Part shown: positions 8,193 through 17,555 of the stretch, in pieces
Numbering within the stretch: the first letter of the stretch is position 1
How the letters are laid out: the number at the start of each line of letters is the position of its first letter
Assembly: GCA_031422915.1 (NCBI GenBank)
Contig: JANPEK010000135.1
Location: 1 to 64,000, forward strand
From: JANMEX01 sp031422915
Lineage (GTDB): Bacteria > Pseudomonadota > Alphaproteobacteria > Rhizobiales > Rhizobiaceae
DNA length: 64,000 bases
Reading direction: 5' to 3'
Translations under genes and position numbers: made by a program
The notes under the pieces: generated by a model
What the model was told of the DNA's origin: nothing
Seen by the model: only the letters and a program-made list of their open reading frames with translations
Databases searched by the model: none

Positions 8193-9068
8193 CTAGACAC
8201 CTTGCGGGTTCATTTTTTGCTGTCTCGCAAACTCTACCGGCGACAGCATCCCGTTTTTAGCGTGTTTGCGTTGCGGATTATAGAACATCTCGATGTAGTC
8301 GAAAACATCCGCCCTTGCGTCGTCTCTGGTCTTGTAAATTCTGCGTCTTACACGTTCGCGCTTGAGCAAGTTGAAGAAGCTTTCTGCAACAGCGTTGTCA
8401 TGACAGTTGCCCCTGCGGCTCATGCTGTGTTCGAGGTTGTGCTGCTTGAGGAATGAGGCCCAGTCAATGCTGTTGAACTGTGAGCCCTGATCCGAGTGAA
8501 TCAGGACTTTCCCTTTTGGCTTCCTGCGCCATACCGCCATGAGCAGGGCTTGCAGGACAAGATCGGTCGTCTGCCGGCTTTGCATTGACCAGCCCACCAC
8601 ACGCCTCGAGTAGAGATCAATCACCACGGCCAAGTATGCAAAGCCTTCGTTGGTCTTGATATAGGTGATGTCGGTGACCCATACTGTATCAGGCACGGTG
8701 ACATCGAACTGACGATCCAGTGTGTTGTTGACCGCGAATGATGGCTTGCCACCATAGGTGCCGGAACGACGCCTGTAGCCGATTTGGGCTTTGATCCCCG
8801 CCATTCTGGCCAGTCTTGCAACCCGGTTTGGGCAGCAGGTCTCACCTTGGTCTTGAAGATCATCATGCAGTTTGCGGTAGCCGTAGACTTTGCCGCTGTC
8901 GTCCCAAGCCCTTTTGAGTAGCCCCGCCTGTCGCTTGTCTTCCAGAGCCCGCTTGCTGAAGGGTTGCTTCAGCCAAGCGTAGAAGCCACTGGGGTGGATG
9001 CTGAGCATGTCGCACATGCGACGCACACTAAACTGCTGGTGATGCCCCTTGATGAACGCGTATCTCAT
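8193..9068 (-). CDS. IS3-family transposase OrfB (DDE integrase)
   Basis: The catalytic half of the IS3 transposase. The HTH_21-like segment (RRMCDMLSIHPSGFYAWL) precedes an rve integrase core. DDE residues can be seen in WVTDITYIKTNEGFAYLAVV (first Asp), LIHSDQGSQFNS (second Asp) and DNAVAESFFNLLKRE (Glu). I choose the ATG at 9068 (MRYAFIKGHHQQFS), whose ATGA overlaps the family-typical end of orfA. A longer GTG start at 9107 is open but encodes an out-of-family leader. Normally it is made as an OrfAB fusion by frameshifting. Confidence 0.85.
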   Translation of the reverse strand: MRYAFIKGHHQQFSVRRMCDMLSIHPSGFYAWLKQPFSKRALEDKRQAGLLKRAWDDSGKVYGYRKLHDDLQDQGETCCPNRVARLARMAGIKAQIGYRRRSGTYGGKPSFAVNNTLDRQFDVTVPDTVWVTDITYIKTNEGFAYLAVVIDLYSRRVVGWSMQSRQTTDLVLQALLMAVWRRKPKGKVLIHSDQGSQFNSIDWASFLKQHNLEHSMSRRGNCHDNAVAESFFNLLKRERVRRRIYKTRDDARADVFDYIEMFYNPQRKHAKNGMLSPVEFARQQKMNPQGV

Positions 9069-9357
9069 TTTGCATCCTTGGCGAAATACGCGTTCGCAAG
9101 GGCTCACCTCTTTTTAGTATGTCGCGCTCCTCGGTGACGCGAGCCAATTCTTGCTTCAGACGACGGATTTCCGCCGACTGATCGTCCTTCACAACCGCAA
9201 AAGGACGAGCGGCATATCGCTTCATCCAACCGTAAAGCGAATGCGTGCTGACACCCAGGCGCTTCGAAACATCAGCGACAGAGCGCCCCCGCTCCGTAAT
9301 CTGCTTGATTGCCTCCAGCTTGAAATCTTCAGTGAAGTTGCCTTTGCCCATGGTCAT
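9028..9357 (-). CDS. IS3-family transposase OrfA
   Basis: A 109-residue HTH_8-type DNA-binding protein (MTMGKGNFTEDFKLEAIKQI; SVADVSKRLGVSTHSLYGWM), followed by the leucine-zipper stretch EIRRLKQELARVTEERDILK. After DILK the frame runs into an unusual tail. The usual OrfA ending (AYFAKDAK then stop) is present in a different frame about 20 codons on and overlaps the orfB ATG. A single-base slip in the A-run near 9111-9115 would explain this, so the gene may be slightly damaged or may rely on frameshifting. Confidence 0.75.
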   Translation of the reverse strand: MTMGKGNFTEDFKLEAIKQITERGRSVADVSKRLGVSTHSLYGWMKRYAARPFAVVKDDQSAEIRRLKQELARVTEERDILKRGEPLRTRISPRMQNEIRVHQGASPAV

Positions 9358-9411
9358 CTCCTTGCCTCATTTTAAAGCGGCAAGGCGTCTACAAATCTAG
9401 GGGCTATTCAG

Positions 9412-9640
9412 TTGGCCAGTCAGGTATCAAGGCTTGCAGCGGTTCGCTCGCACGATCAAACGCGATATCGTCGCAGTTCGAAACGTGATGACGACCATTT
9501 GGAGCAACGGCCAAACCGAGGGGCAGATCAACCGGCTCAAGACTCTCAAACGGGCCATGTACGGGCGGGCAATGAATTGCTCCGCGCGCGCATGCTGCCG
9601 CTCCCAAACCGCTTTCATCACACACTTTGAGAAAGACCCA
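9412..9640 (+). pseudogene. ISL3-family transposase, C-terminal remnant
   Basis: The reading QRFARTIKRDIVAVRNVMTT / SNGQTEGQINRLKTLKRAMY is the C-terminal end of an ISL3 transposase. The GQTEGQINRLKTLKR block is the recognisable family signature. A frameshift near 9566 moves the last part (LLRARMLPLPNRFHHTL) to another frame. Everything upstream is replaced by the IS3 element, so only about 70 codons survive. From 9641 to the LysR gene I see only decayed sequence. Confidence 0.8.
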
Positions 9641-9810
9641 TTTTATTTGATAAGGTTTCTTGGATTGATACACCTAAACGTCTACGGTTTTGTCCAGAAG
9701 AAGATGCACAAGTGCGTGGCCTACGCCCATGCTTTTCCTTCATCTTCTGATACTGTAAAGCGATAAGGAAATTGGTCGAAATTGCAAAAAGGCCCGCTTT
9801 GCTCGGCAAG

Positions 9811-10728
9811 CTATTTCGCGTTACTTGCTGGTAGAGTTTGGAAAGACAGGGCTAGTGTGGTTGCAACCATAGCGAACTCTCGAGCGAGAAGTGTGGCTCT
9901 CTGGGGCAGCGCGACCGATACGCAACAACTCGGAATGTCTTCAATCTCGGGAAAAGCCAAACCAGGTCTCGCGTAGAAGCGACTTGCCGCGATCGGTGTT
10001 ATGCTAATCCCCCGACCTGAGGCGACTGCCTGAAATTCGGACTCGAACGTCGGCGCTTCGTGCACAACGTTGGGTGGCTGCCCCTTTCTGTACGCGCAGG
10101 CGAGCCAATAATCCCGCCAAACGCCGACACCCGGTGCGGCAATAATAGGTTCGTCCAGAAGGTCATAGATACTCACGGTCGTTGCGAGTGCAAGGCGATG
10201 ATTTTCTGGAACGCATGCGACACAAACTTCCTCCAGAAGTGTTATCAGCTCAATGCCAGCTTCATCGACAGGCGGCCGCAGGATCGACACGTCCATGCCG
10301 TGACGAATTCCGGCTTCGGGCATCGAAAAATCATACTCTTTTAAAATAATGTTCACGTCAGGGAATTGGTCCCCAAAGGCACGAATAATTGAAGGGACAA
10401 TGTCTACACCTGCGCCGATGAGATATCCGACCTTCAAGGTACCTCGACGTCCTTTGGCAATGTCTCGGGAATGATCCATAAAGGCATGATAGCTATGAAG
10501 GGTATCAAGCACATCGTCGAGGATCAGAGCTCCGGCTGCGGTCAGTTGAACGTGCCGGGTATTACGATAAAAGAGCTGCAATCCGAGTATTAATTCAAGC
10601 TGCTTTATCGTCTGAGAGAGCGCTGGTTGGGAAAGTCGCAGCCGCTCAGCCGCCCTGACGAAATTTAATTCATCGGCTACGGCGGCGAACGCACGGAGTT
10701 GCTGCAAGCTGGCACTTATAAGCCGCAT
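9811..10728 (-). CDS. LysR-family transcriptional regulator
   Basis: A 305-residue LysR regulator. The N-terminal winged HTH (residues about 6-65: LQQLRAFAAVADELNFVRAA, LRLSQPALSQTIKQLE) is canonical. The effector-binding periplasmic-protein-like domain fills 90-300. It is divergent from the APC permease with a 98-base intergenic region, the normal arrangement for a LysR regulator controlling the neighbouring transporter. It resembles the second LysR at 33309-34211, sharing FRAAERL-like and IIAAPG.....RDYW blocks; the two look like paralogues for related substrates. Effector unknown. Confidence 0.9.
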   Translation of the reverse strand: MRLISASLQQLRAFAAVADELNFVRAAERLRLSQPALSQTIKQLELILGLQLFYRNTRHVQLTAAGALILDDVLDTLHSYHAFMDHSRDIAKGRRGTLKVGYLIGAGVDIVPSIIRAFGDQFPDVNIILKEYDFSMPEAGIRHGMDVSILRPPVDEAGIELITLLEEVCVACVPENHRLALATTVSIYDLLDEPIIAAPGVGVWRDYWLACAYRKGQPPNVVHEAPTFESEFQAVASGRGISITPIAASRFYARPGLAFPEIEDIPSCCVSVALPQRATLLAREFAMVATTLALSFQTLPASNAK

Positions 10729-10826
10729 GAATAACTTATGTCAAACTTTGTATTTCTAAGCAAGCCGCTTCTTAACTAACTTCGGCCTCTGCACCGGGTG
10801 CAGGGTGAAATTGAGGAGGGACCCCC

Positions 10827-12302
10827 ATGACTGCAACTTTTGATTCAAACGCAGTTAACAGTGACGAAGCTGATCTTGCCGCGATGGGCTACTCCCAGAA
10901 ACTTCATCGCACAATGAGCCCCTTCACTTCCTTTTGTTTGGCATTTTCCATGGTGTCCATCAATACAGGGGTAGTGACGCTGTTTGCCGATCCTTTTAAC
11001 CGGGTGGGTGGTGCCGGCGTTCTGACTTGGCTCGTCGTTATTCCTTTTGTGATGTGCATCGTATTTGTTTACTGCCATTTATCATCACGCATGCCGGTAA
11101 CAGGCTATGCCTACCAATGGTCAAGCCGCCTTGTGAACAAAAGCTATGGCTGGTTCACCGGTTGGGTTGCAATGATTTCTTTCATGGCTGGCACCGCTGC
11201 CACCGCAGCGGCTATCGGGTCAGTTTTTGCTCCAGAAATCTGGGCCAGTCCCACCCAAGGACATGTTCAAGCGTTGAGTATCGTTGCGACCATTATTGTG
11301 TGCGCCCTCAATATCTTCGGCATTAAAATAGCTACGAAGATGAACGATATTGGTGCGGTCATAGAGTTGGTCGGGACACTGGCTCTGGTTTTGATGCTCA
11401 TTGCTGGCGTGTTCGTTTTCTTTGATAATACAGGAGGTATCAGTCTGTTTTTCGATACCACACCGGCAGACGGATCTGAACTCTCATTTTGGACGATTGC
11501 ATTGGCAACATTGCTGCCTGTGAATGTTTTACTAGGCTGGGAAGGTGCTGCCGATCTGGCTGAAGAAACGATGGATCCCCGTCGTGCTGCAACGAGTGCA
11601 ATGATTAAGGCTGTGGCCATATCTGCGATATTCGGCTTCACACTTTTCGCTTTGCTGGCGCTCGCTGTTCCCGGCCCAATTCCAGAATTGCTCGGCCAAC
11701 CTGGAAACCCTGTGATCAACATCGTGCGGTTGCGGTTTGGCAATTTTGCCGCAACCCTCATGCTGTTTGTGACGTTTGCTTCCATTTTTGCTTGCCTTAT
11801 CGCCAATATGGCGGTGGCCACGCGCATGTCCTTCGCCCTTTCGAGGGACAACATGTTGCCCGGATCTCGAGTCTTGGGTTCCGTCAACGCGGGCACCGGA
11901 ACACCCGTGGCGTCCATCGTGATGGTCACAGCAATTGCCATCGCCTTGAACTTCGCTAGCGGCGGCTTTGTGGGCGCAATCTACTCGATGGTCGGTCTCA
12001 CCTATTACCTGACGTATTTTTTAACTCTGGTTGGTGCCTATATTGCCCATCGGAGTGGGCGCATTCCAAATGCACCTGAGGGCGTGTTTGGCCTAGGGGC
12101 TTGGCTTGTGCCAACGATAGGTGTCGGTGTCCTGTGGACAGTTTGTGTCATTGCAACGTTCTCTATTCCGCAACAAAGCCATACAGGTGCAATTACGACA
12201 ATGATCATGTTGGCCGTTGGCGCGGCATGGTGGGTGTTGAAACTTCGTGGCGACTTAGCCGCTGGAAGGGCCGGACCGCCAGACCTTGCCGTCCGCAAGT
12301 GA
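10827..12302 (+). CDS. APC-superfamily amino acid/organic cation permease
   Basis: A 491-residue inner-membrane permease with about 12 hydrophobic segments. It has the APC N-terminal pattern (LHRTMSPFTSFCLAFSMVSI) and the GVVTLF / GYAYQWSSRL blocks of the amino-acid-transporter branch of APC proteins. A good ribosome site (TGAGGAGGGA) lies just upstream of the ATG. It is divergent from a LysR regulator, so substrate-induced import of an amino acid or amine is likely. A 12-base-arm hairpin follows the gene. Exact substrate cannot be read from sequence. Confidence 0.88.
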   Translation: MTATFDSNAVNSDEADLAAMGYSQKLHRTMSPFTSFCLAFSMVSINTGVVTLFADPFNRVGGAGVLTWLVVIPFVMCIVFVYCHLSSRMPVTGYAYQWSSRLVNKSYGWFTGWVAMISFMAGTAATAAAIGSVFAPEIWASPTQGHVQALSIVATIIVCALNIFGIKIATKMNDIGAVIELVGTLALVLMLIAGVFVFFDNTGGISLFFDTTPADGSELSFWTIALATLLPVNVLLGWEGAADLAEETMDPRRAATSAMIKAVAISAIFGFTLFALLALAVPGPIPELLGQPGNPVINIVRLRFGNFAATLMLFVTFASIFACLIANMAVATRMSFALSRDNMLPGSRVLGSVNAGTGTPVASIVMVTAIAIALNFASGGFVGAIYSMVGLTYYLTYFLTLVGAYIAHRSGRIPNAPEGVFGLGAWLVPTIGVGVLWTVCVIATFSIPQQSHTGAITTMIMLAVGAAWWVLKLRGDLAAGRAGPPDLAVRK

Positions 12303-12333
12303 TAAAACAAAATGGCCTTTATGAGCTTCCTAT

Positions 12334-12360
12334 CCGCGCCTTCAATGTTTGAAGGCGCGG
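12334..12360. terminator. Strong stem-loop after the permease gene
   Basis: CCGCGCCTTCAA (12334-12345) and TTGAAGGCGCGG (12349-12360) form a perfect 12-bp stem with a 3-base loop, 32 bases after the permease stop. No U-run follows on the plus strand, so it may protect mRNA ends or end transcription weakly rather than act as a classical intrinsic terminator. Confidence 0.55.
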
Positions 12361-12478
12361 AGAATACTTCGAAGAAATCGCAGCACGTCTGGTTGAAATA
12401 TTCCCGGAACGGACCGACCGGTTTTTTACGCAATTCATGCTTACCGCCTGAGGTCAACGTTCAAAAGGAAGCAACTCA

Positions 12479-13063
12479 ATGAGCTCAAACTTCAAGGAAG
12501 GCACTTGGCTAAACGAGCCTGCAATCTGGCAGGCTGATGATAATGGGCTCTCGATGACGACTGGCGCGAACACCGATTTTTGGCGGCAAACCTATTATGG
12601 GTTCACGCGCGACAGCGGCCATTTCCTTGGACTACCTGCGGGTGACAGCTTCACCGCTCAGCTACGTATTCAAGGGAAATTCCGCACTTTGTACGATCAA
12701 GCCGGCCTGATGTTACGCGTCGACGAGACGCGCTGGATAAAGACAGGCGTCGAATTCACCGATGGCGAACTATTTCTCAGCACTGTTATCACCAATGGCA
12801 AATCAGATTGGTCCGTATCGCAGCCCTTCAAAGAGCTGGAAGATTTCTATCTCCGTCTAACGCTCGCCAAAGGCGCAGTGAGGATTCAGGCCTCGCGCGA
12901 TGGTAAATTCTGGCCGCTTTTACGCCTAGCCCCTTTTCCTCTCTCGGCCTTATACCAAGTCGGCCCTACCGCTTGCACACCAGAGCGCAGCGGTTTGACA
13001 ATCCACTTCTCCGAATTCTCGATCAACCCCGCAATTACAAATGATCTTCACGACCTGAGCTAG
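12479..13063 (+). CDS. DUF1349 (concanavalin-like) protein
   Basis: A 194-residue protein of the DUF1349 family, which has a concanavalin-A-like beta-sandwich fold. Family features include an N-terminal W-LNEP-W pattern, TDFWRQTYYGF, the block YDQAGLMLRVDETRWIKTGV, and VGPTACTPERSGLTIHFSEF near the C-terminus. Ribosome site AAAAGGAAG precedes the ATG. The TAG stop lies one base before the left end of the IS481 element. Length is normal, so the gene is probably intact. A carbohydrate-related role is guessed from fold only. Confidence 0.85.
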   Translation: MSSNFKEGTWLNEPAIWQADDNGLSMTTGANTDFWRQTYYGFTRDSGHFLGLPAGDSFTAQLRIQGKFRTLYDQAGLMLRVDETRWIKTGVEFTDGELFLSTVITNGKSDWSVSQPFKELEDFYLRLTLAKGAVRIQASRDGKFWPLLRLAPFPLSALYQVGPTACTPERSGLTIHFSEFSINPAITNDLHDLS

Positions 13064-13064
13064 G

Positions 13065-14075
13065 TGTTTGATCCCGGCATCTGGTGGATCGGATCTTAAA
13101 TGAATCGATCTGGCTCTAAAGTCCAGCATTTGCAGATGTGTTCGTATGGGGTGAGGCCTTTGAGGGTTTTGAGCCTGCGGGCGAAGTTGTAGGCCGCGAG
13201 GAAGTCAGCGAGGTGTATTCGCAGCTGATCGTGGCTGTCGTAATGGAAGCGCTTGACGGTCGCATCCTTGATCGTGCGGTTCATCCGCTCGACCTGACCG
13301 TTGGTCCACGGGTGGTTGGGCTTGGTCAACCGATGCTCGATCCCGTTGGCCTCGCAGATCATGTCGAAGCGCATCGGCCGGGAATAGATGGTGTTGCGGT
13401 TACGGGGCTGCTCGGCGAACTGGATTCCGTTGTCGGTCAATATGGTGTGGACCTGATACGGCGCGGCTTCGAGCATGTGCTGCAGGAACTCCCAGGCGGT
13501 TTTCCTGTCGGCTGTTGCAACGAGTTGGGCGACGGCGAATTTGGCAGTCCGGTCAATGCCCACGAAGAGCTAGAGCTTGCCTTCGGCGGTCTGCAGCTCA
13601 GCAATATCAATGTGGAAGAAGCCGATCGGGTAACGCTTGAACTTCTGCCGCTGGGGCTTGTCGCCCTCGACATCCGGCAGACGCGAGATGCCGTGACGCT
13701 GAAGGCACCGGTGCAACGCCGACCTTGTCAGGTGCGGGATTGTAGGCTGCAGGGCATAGAGGCAGTCATCCAGCGGCAGCAGTGCATGCCTTCGGAAGGC
13801 AACGGCCATCGCCTCCTCGGCCTCTGTCAGAACGGTAGATCGCGGTTCCGACGGCCCTGTCTTCATTTCCTCAACCGTCGCTCGCTTGCGCCACTTGGCG
13901 ACCGTTTTGGGATTGATGCCCAGTTCCCGACTCAATTGCGCGAGCAAAGCTTGCGATCGCTGTATTGCTGCTCTGACGGCGTGCGTGGTCGTGGCGCTCC
14001 CATGACGAACTTGTCCCATAATGCTGCCTTCCATTCCTGTGAAAGGATCGCACCATCAAACCGTGGGATCAAACA
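13065..14075 (-). mobile_element. IS481-family insertion sequence
   Basis: The ends share TGTTTGATCCC as inverted repeats (13065-13075 and 14065-14075), with looser similarity (GGTGGATCGGATC versus TGGTGCGATCC) further in. The element is 1011 bp and carries one leftward transposase gene. It splits a CoA-transferase gene on its right side. The left flank is the end of the DUF1349 gene and no clear target duplication is visible, so the missing 5' part of the CoA-transferase gene was lost by deletion next to the IS. Confidence 0.85.
13096..14034 (-). pseudogene. IS481 transposase with one in-frame amber codon
   Basis: The N-terminal HTH (AIQRSQALLAQLSRELGINP, KTVAKWRKRATVEE) and DDE core are complete and in one frame. 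The first catalytic Asp is in GFFHIDIAELQTAEGKL, the second in HTILTDNGIQFAEQ, and the Glu in HPWTNGQVERMNRTIKD. The only lesion is TAG at 13570-13572, between EGKL and LFVGIDRT. The family normally has tyrosine there (EGKLYLFVAIDRTSKFA). Likely starts are 14034 or the internal ATG at 14019. Without readthrough the product lacks most of its catalytic core. Confidence 0.88.
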
Positions 14076-14822
14076 GGATTCGTCAACATCAGCCAGAATG
14101 CCTCGCGCCTTGTTCTCGCCGGAACATTTACGGCGGGCGGTCTAAACGTTGGCGTTAAAGACGGCGAGCTGCAAATTCTTCGCGAGGGAAATATGCAGAA
14201 ATTCGTCCCTGAGGTCGAACAGATTACATTCTCAGGTCAATTGTCAGTCGAAGTTGGACAAACTGTCCTTTACGTTACTGAGCGCTGCGTTTTCCGCTGC
14301 GGGCCAAATGCGCTGGAGCTGACCGAGGTCGCTCCAGGCATTGATATTGAGCGCGACATACCAAAACAGATGGGGTTTCTCCCGATTATCGAAAAGGTCA
14401 AAGCCATGGACGGGCGTTTGTTCCGCCCGGAACTAATGAGATTGCGATCCGAATTCCTGGAAGCCAGCCTTGTGGATCGCGTGTCATTCGATGCTGAAAA
14501 AATCAGCTTGCCGTAAATTTTTCGGGGCTACAGTCTTTCTGACTCGTCCGATCTAGCCCGGCTCGAAGCACTGGTGACTGGTTACTGCAACGACAGGGCT
14601 GGCGAAGTGGATTGCGTTGTCTGGTATGACGGTTTCAGCGTCGATCCTTCGCTGGAAGCGCAGTATTCTGACCTGATCGCCAATCTTGAAAAACGCTTTT
14701 ATCGTTCTGCACGACGATACACCAGAAGCCCGTTTCAGCGACTGAAGTTCGGTGCCGAGCTTGCTAAACGAGATCTCAGAACCCGGATCACAACTCAATC
14801 CGTAATTACAGGAATGGCATAA
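14076..14822 (+). pseudogene. Acyl-CoA:acetate/3-ketoacid CoA-transferase, 3' remnant
   Basis: From the IS edge the frame reads FVNISQNASRLVLAGTFTAG and continues through YVTERCVFRC and LELTEVAPGIDIERDI, the hallmark C-terminal half of YdiF/propionate-type CoA-transferases. After a stop at 14516 the family sequence resumes in another frame (RGYSLSDSSDLARLEALV, then RFYRSARRYTRSPFQRLKFG) and ends at 14822. So the gene has lost its 5' half to the IS481 insertion and carries a frameshift at about 14515. The enzyme would have moved CoA between short-chain acids. Confidence 0.85.
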
Positions 14823-14846
14823 CTACTTTCAATTCCGCCGCAACAA

Positions 14847-15709
14847 TTGCGCAAAATTCAAACCCAGTCCACCGAGAGGGAAGGGTACGTTGCATTACTA
14901 AACAGGGTTTTCACAATATCGCCTATCGTGCTTGGGGCAATCCACATGCAACAACAGGCATCTTTTGCGTTCATGGCCTAACTCGCAACAGCAGCGATTT
15001 TGATCCTCTTGCGGCATCACTTTCCAAAAAGTATCGGGTGGTTTGTCCCGACCTTGCAGGTCGCGGAAAAAGTGAATGGTTATCCAACCCAAGCGACTAC
15101 AACCTCCTTCAATATAACATGAACATGGTCGTTCTTGCTGCGAAGATTGGCTTCGACCGTTACGATTTGATCGGGACCTCGCCGGGCGGCTTGATGGGCA
15201 TCGCGCTTGCCGGAATCGAAAATTCGCCCATTCGCCGATTGGTGGTGAATGACGTAGCCCCCGAGATACCCTATTCGGCCCTAAATCGCATTGCTGCCTA
15301 TGGTGGACACCACGCCAAGTTTCCGGACTTGGAGAGCGTCGAGAGGCATTTGCAGCTTACGCTTGCACTGTTCGCTCCAATGACCGGCGATGACTGGACA
15401 CGGATGGCCATGAACAGCACTCGCAAGGTCGATAACCACTATTTACTCCACCAATATGCTGAAATTTTCCGGAATGTTTCGTATTTTGTATTATTCACCA
15501 ACGTTGACCTTTGGCGGCAATGGGACAATATCGAATGCCCGGTACTAATCCTGCGCGGCAAAGACTTGGATTTTTTGACCAAAAGGCTGTTCGATCGAGT
15601 GAAAGAGCGGCTGCCCAGGGCGGAAACGATTGAATTTGAGGGTGTCGGCCATACACCCACCCTGAACGCAGCATCGCAGATCAGGGCGATAATGGACTGG
15701 TTGGAATAA
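14847..15709 (+). CDS. Alpha/beta hydrolase, start uncertain
   Basis: An alpha/beta hydrolase whose homologous part begins near 14892 (KQGFHNIAYRAWG) and continues with the oxyanion-hole HGLTRNSSDFDPLAA. The nucleophile elbow is GTSPGGLMG, the acid is in LILRGKDLDF, and the catalytic His is in GVGHTPTL near the end. No ATG fits the N-terminus. TTG at 14847 is the first in-frame start but has no good ribosome site, so the 5' end may be damaged. The ATG at 15038 is too late, since it would remove the oxyanion hole. It may belong to the disrupted LysR/APC/CoA-transferase unit. Substrate unknown. Confidence 0.7.
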
Positions 15710-15903
15710 TCACAGTTATTGAGTCGTCCGCGAACATCTCTCAAGCCTCTGATTAAACGTCGTTTTCTGACACTTTCCCGGTTTTCATTTTGCAAGGAAC
15801 CGCCATTCTTGGCCCGCTTTTCTTGCAGAGTGCCATGATGGTTTTCCTGTAATTCACTCCTCCAAACAGTGATTTAGAGGGTGCCATTAAGCCTCGTGAA
15901 GCA

Positions 15904-17256
15904 TTGGATGAAAGCCAGCGCGACATGTCCCAGGCGCGGCTCGACCAGATCATCGACATGGGCCACCCGAAGGCGGTTCTGGCGCGTCAGATCGACTGGC
16001 GGCATTTAGCGAAGCGGTTTGGCGCATGTTACAGCGACGAGCCCGGCCATCCGGCGCTGCCGACGCGGCTCATAGCGGGGCTGCAAATCCTCAAATATTC
16101 CGAGAACCTGACTGACGAGGTTTTGTGCGCTCGCTGGGTGGAGCACCCGTATTACCAGTACTTCTGCGGCGAGGAGTTTTTCCGGCACGAACTGCCGTTC
16201 GAGCGCACGTCGATGACCGGGTGGCGGCAGCGGATGGGCGATGAGAAGCTGGAGGCGCTCCTGCAGGAGAGCCTGTTTGTCGCGGTGAAGCTCTGCGCGG
16301 CCAAGCCCGCCGACTTCACGCAGATCATTGTTGACACGACGGTGCAGGAAAAGAACCCCGGCTTCCCGACCGACGCCAAACTGGCGCACCGGGCGCGTGA
16401 GCGGCTGGTCAGGCTGGCGGACAAGCACGATATGACGCTGCGCCAGTCCTATGCGCGCGACGGCAAGCTCGCCTTGATCATGCAGCACCGCTTAGCCCAC
16501 GCCAAGCAGTTCAACCGCGCCAAAGCCAAGCTGAGCACGCTGCGAACCTATCTCGGCCGCACCGTCCGCGACATTGTCCGCAAAAAAGCCGGCGACAGCT
16601 TCCTGCAGAACCAGTTTTCCGCCGAGCTCTACAAAGCCAACAGGGTCCTGACCCAAAGGCCACGCGGCGGCGGCAAGCATATCTAGTCCCTGCACGCGCC
16701 GGAGGTCGAATGCATCGGCAAAGGCAAGTCCCACAAGCCCTATGAGTTCGGCGTCAAGGCCTCCATCGCCACCACGCTGAACCGCTGTAAGGGCGGCCAG
16801 TTCGCCATTCACGCCAAGACGCTGCCCGGACAGCCCTATGACGGGCACACACTTGAGACCGTGCTCCCGGATATCCAGGCCCTGACCGGCGCCGGCATCA
16901 AGCGCGTCCTGGCCGATGCCGGATACAAAGGCCACAACGTCCCGCTCGCCCACAAATTTCAGGTCTTCACCACCGGCCAGAAGCGCGGCGTCACGGACCA
17001 GATCAAACGCCCGATGAAACGGCGCGCCACCGTCGAACAAGTCATCGGCCATATCAAAAACGAACACCGGATGAACCGCAGCTGGCTCGCCCACAGCCAT
17101 AGCGACGCAACAAACGCCGTCCTCGCAGCAGCCGGATACAATTTCAGTCTCATCCTCAAATGGATCAAGGCGCTTTGGCTCATTTTTCTACTGGGCGCTG
17201 TTTTCGTCAGTTCAGGCCAAAGCGGCGTTGTTGATGGACGACAAGACAGTTATTGA
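15904..17256 (+). pseudogene. IS5-type transposase with one in-frame amber codon
   Basis: Residues 1-260 (MSQARLDQIIDMGHPKAVLA, DWRHLAKRFGACY, QIIVDTTVQEKNPGFPTDAK with the first Asp) and the rest (SLHAPEVECIGKGKSHKPYE, VLADAGYKGHNV with the second Asp, VEQVIGHIKNEHRM with the Glu) lie in the same frame. They are separated only by TAG at 16684-16686. The family normally reads KIYSLHAPEVECIGKGK, so a tyrosine codon has become amber. Otherwise the 450-codon gene seems whole. I could not define the terminal inverted repeats with confidence. Confidence 0.85.
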
Positions 17257-17458
17257 TCGGACAACGAATCCGAAATACCCAGGGACATATGGCCAGGGTG
17301 AGCGAATAGACCGTGTAATTAAGGACTTGTCCTTGGATGAAAAGTGTCGCCTGGTTGCACCGCGAAATATTTCAGTTTTCAAAACCGTCGTTTTGGACGA
17401 GTTTTAGAAATTTACGCCATGAGCCAACAACTTTCCAGAAGGGGTCTTCGGATTTTGC

Positions 17459-17487
17459 TTGCATACGTATGCGCAAACGGCAATGCT
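17459..17487 (+). promoter_or_regulatory. Predicted LacI operator and promoter of SnoaL-like gene
   Basis: TTGCATACGTATGCGC (17459-17474) contains the perfect 12-base palindrome GCATACGTATGC. Its first six bases could be a -35 (TTGCAT), with AATGCT at 17482-17487 as a weak -10 after 17 bases. It is 82 bases upstream of the next start codon, the same distance as the related site before the ABC operon. The centred CG and symmetric half-sites are typical of LacI-family operators. Confidence 0.65.
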
Positions 17488-17555
17488 TTGCAATCGTGTA
17501 AACTATTTGGAACGCAATCTGTCTGCACGGCGGCCGGAATGTAGGAGAAGTTGAA

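Larger units (their letters stand above)
8175..9410 (-). mobile_element. IS3-family insertion sequence with 33-base terminal repeats
   Basis: The left end TGAATAGCCCC... and right end ...GGGGCTATTCA are inverted repeats that stay similar for about 33 bases (TAGACACCTTG versus TAGACGCCTTG further in). Termini are TG...CA as usual for IS3. The element is 1236 bp and holds orfA and orfB reading leftward. The flanking bases (GTGTC left, GTTGG right) are not a direct repeat. The element either arrived by recombination or one flank was rearranged afterwards; different genes lie on the two sides, which supports this. Confidence 0.85.

Noticed and set aside
13138..14145. Rightward 335-codon frame over the IS481 element
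   Set aside because: It is the shadow of the leftward transposase and has no domain similarity.
13065..17256. Genetic-code change or general amber suppression as explanation for the TAG-bearing transposases
   Set aside because: TAG serves as a normal stop for other genes here (for example the SnoaL fragment, the HpcH aldolase and the DUF1349 gene), so only local readthrough, not a code change, could be entertained.
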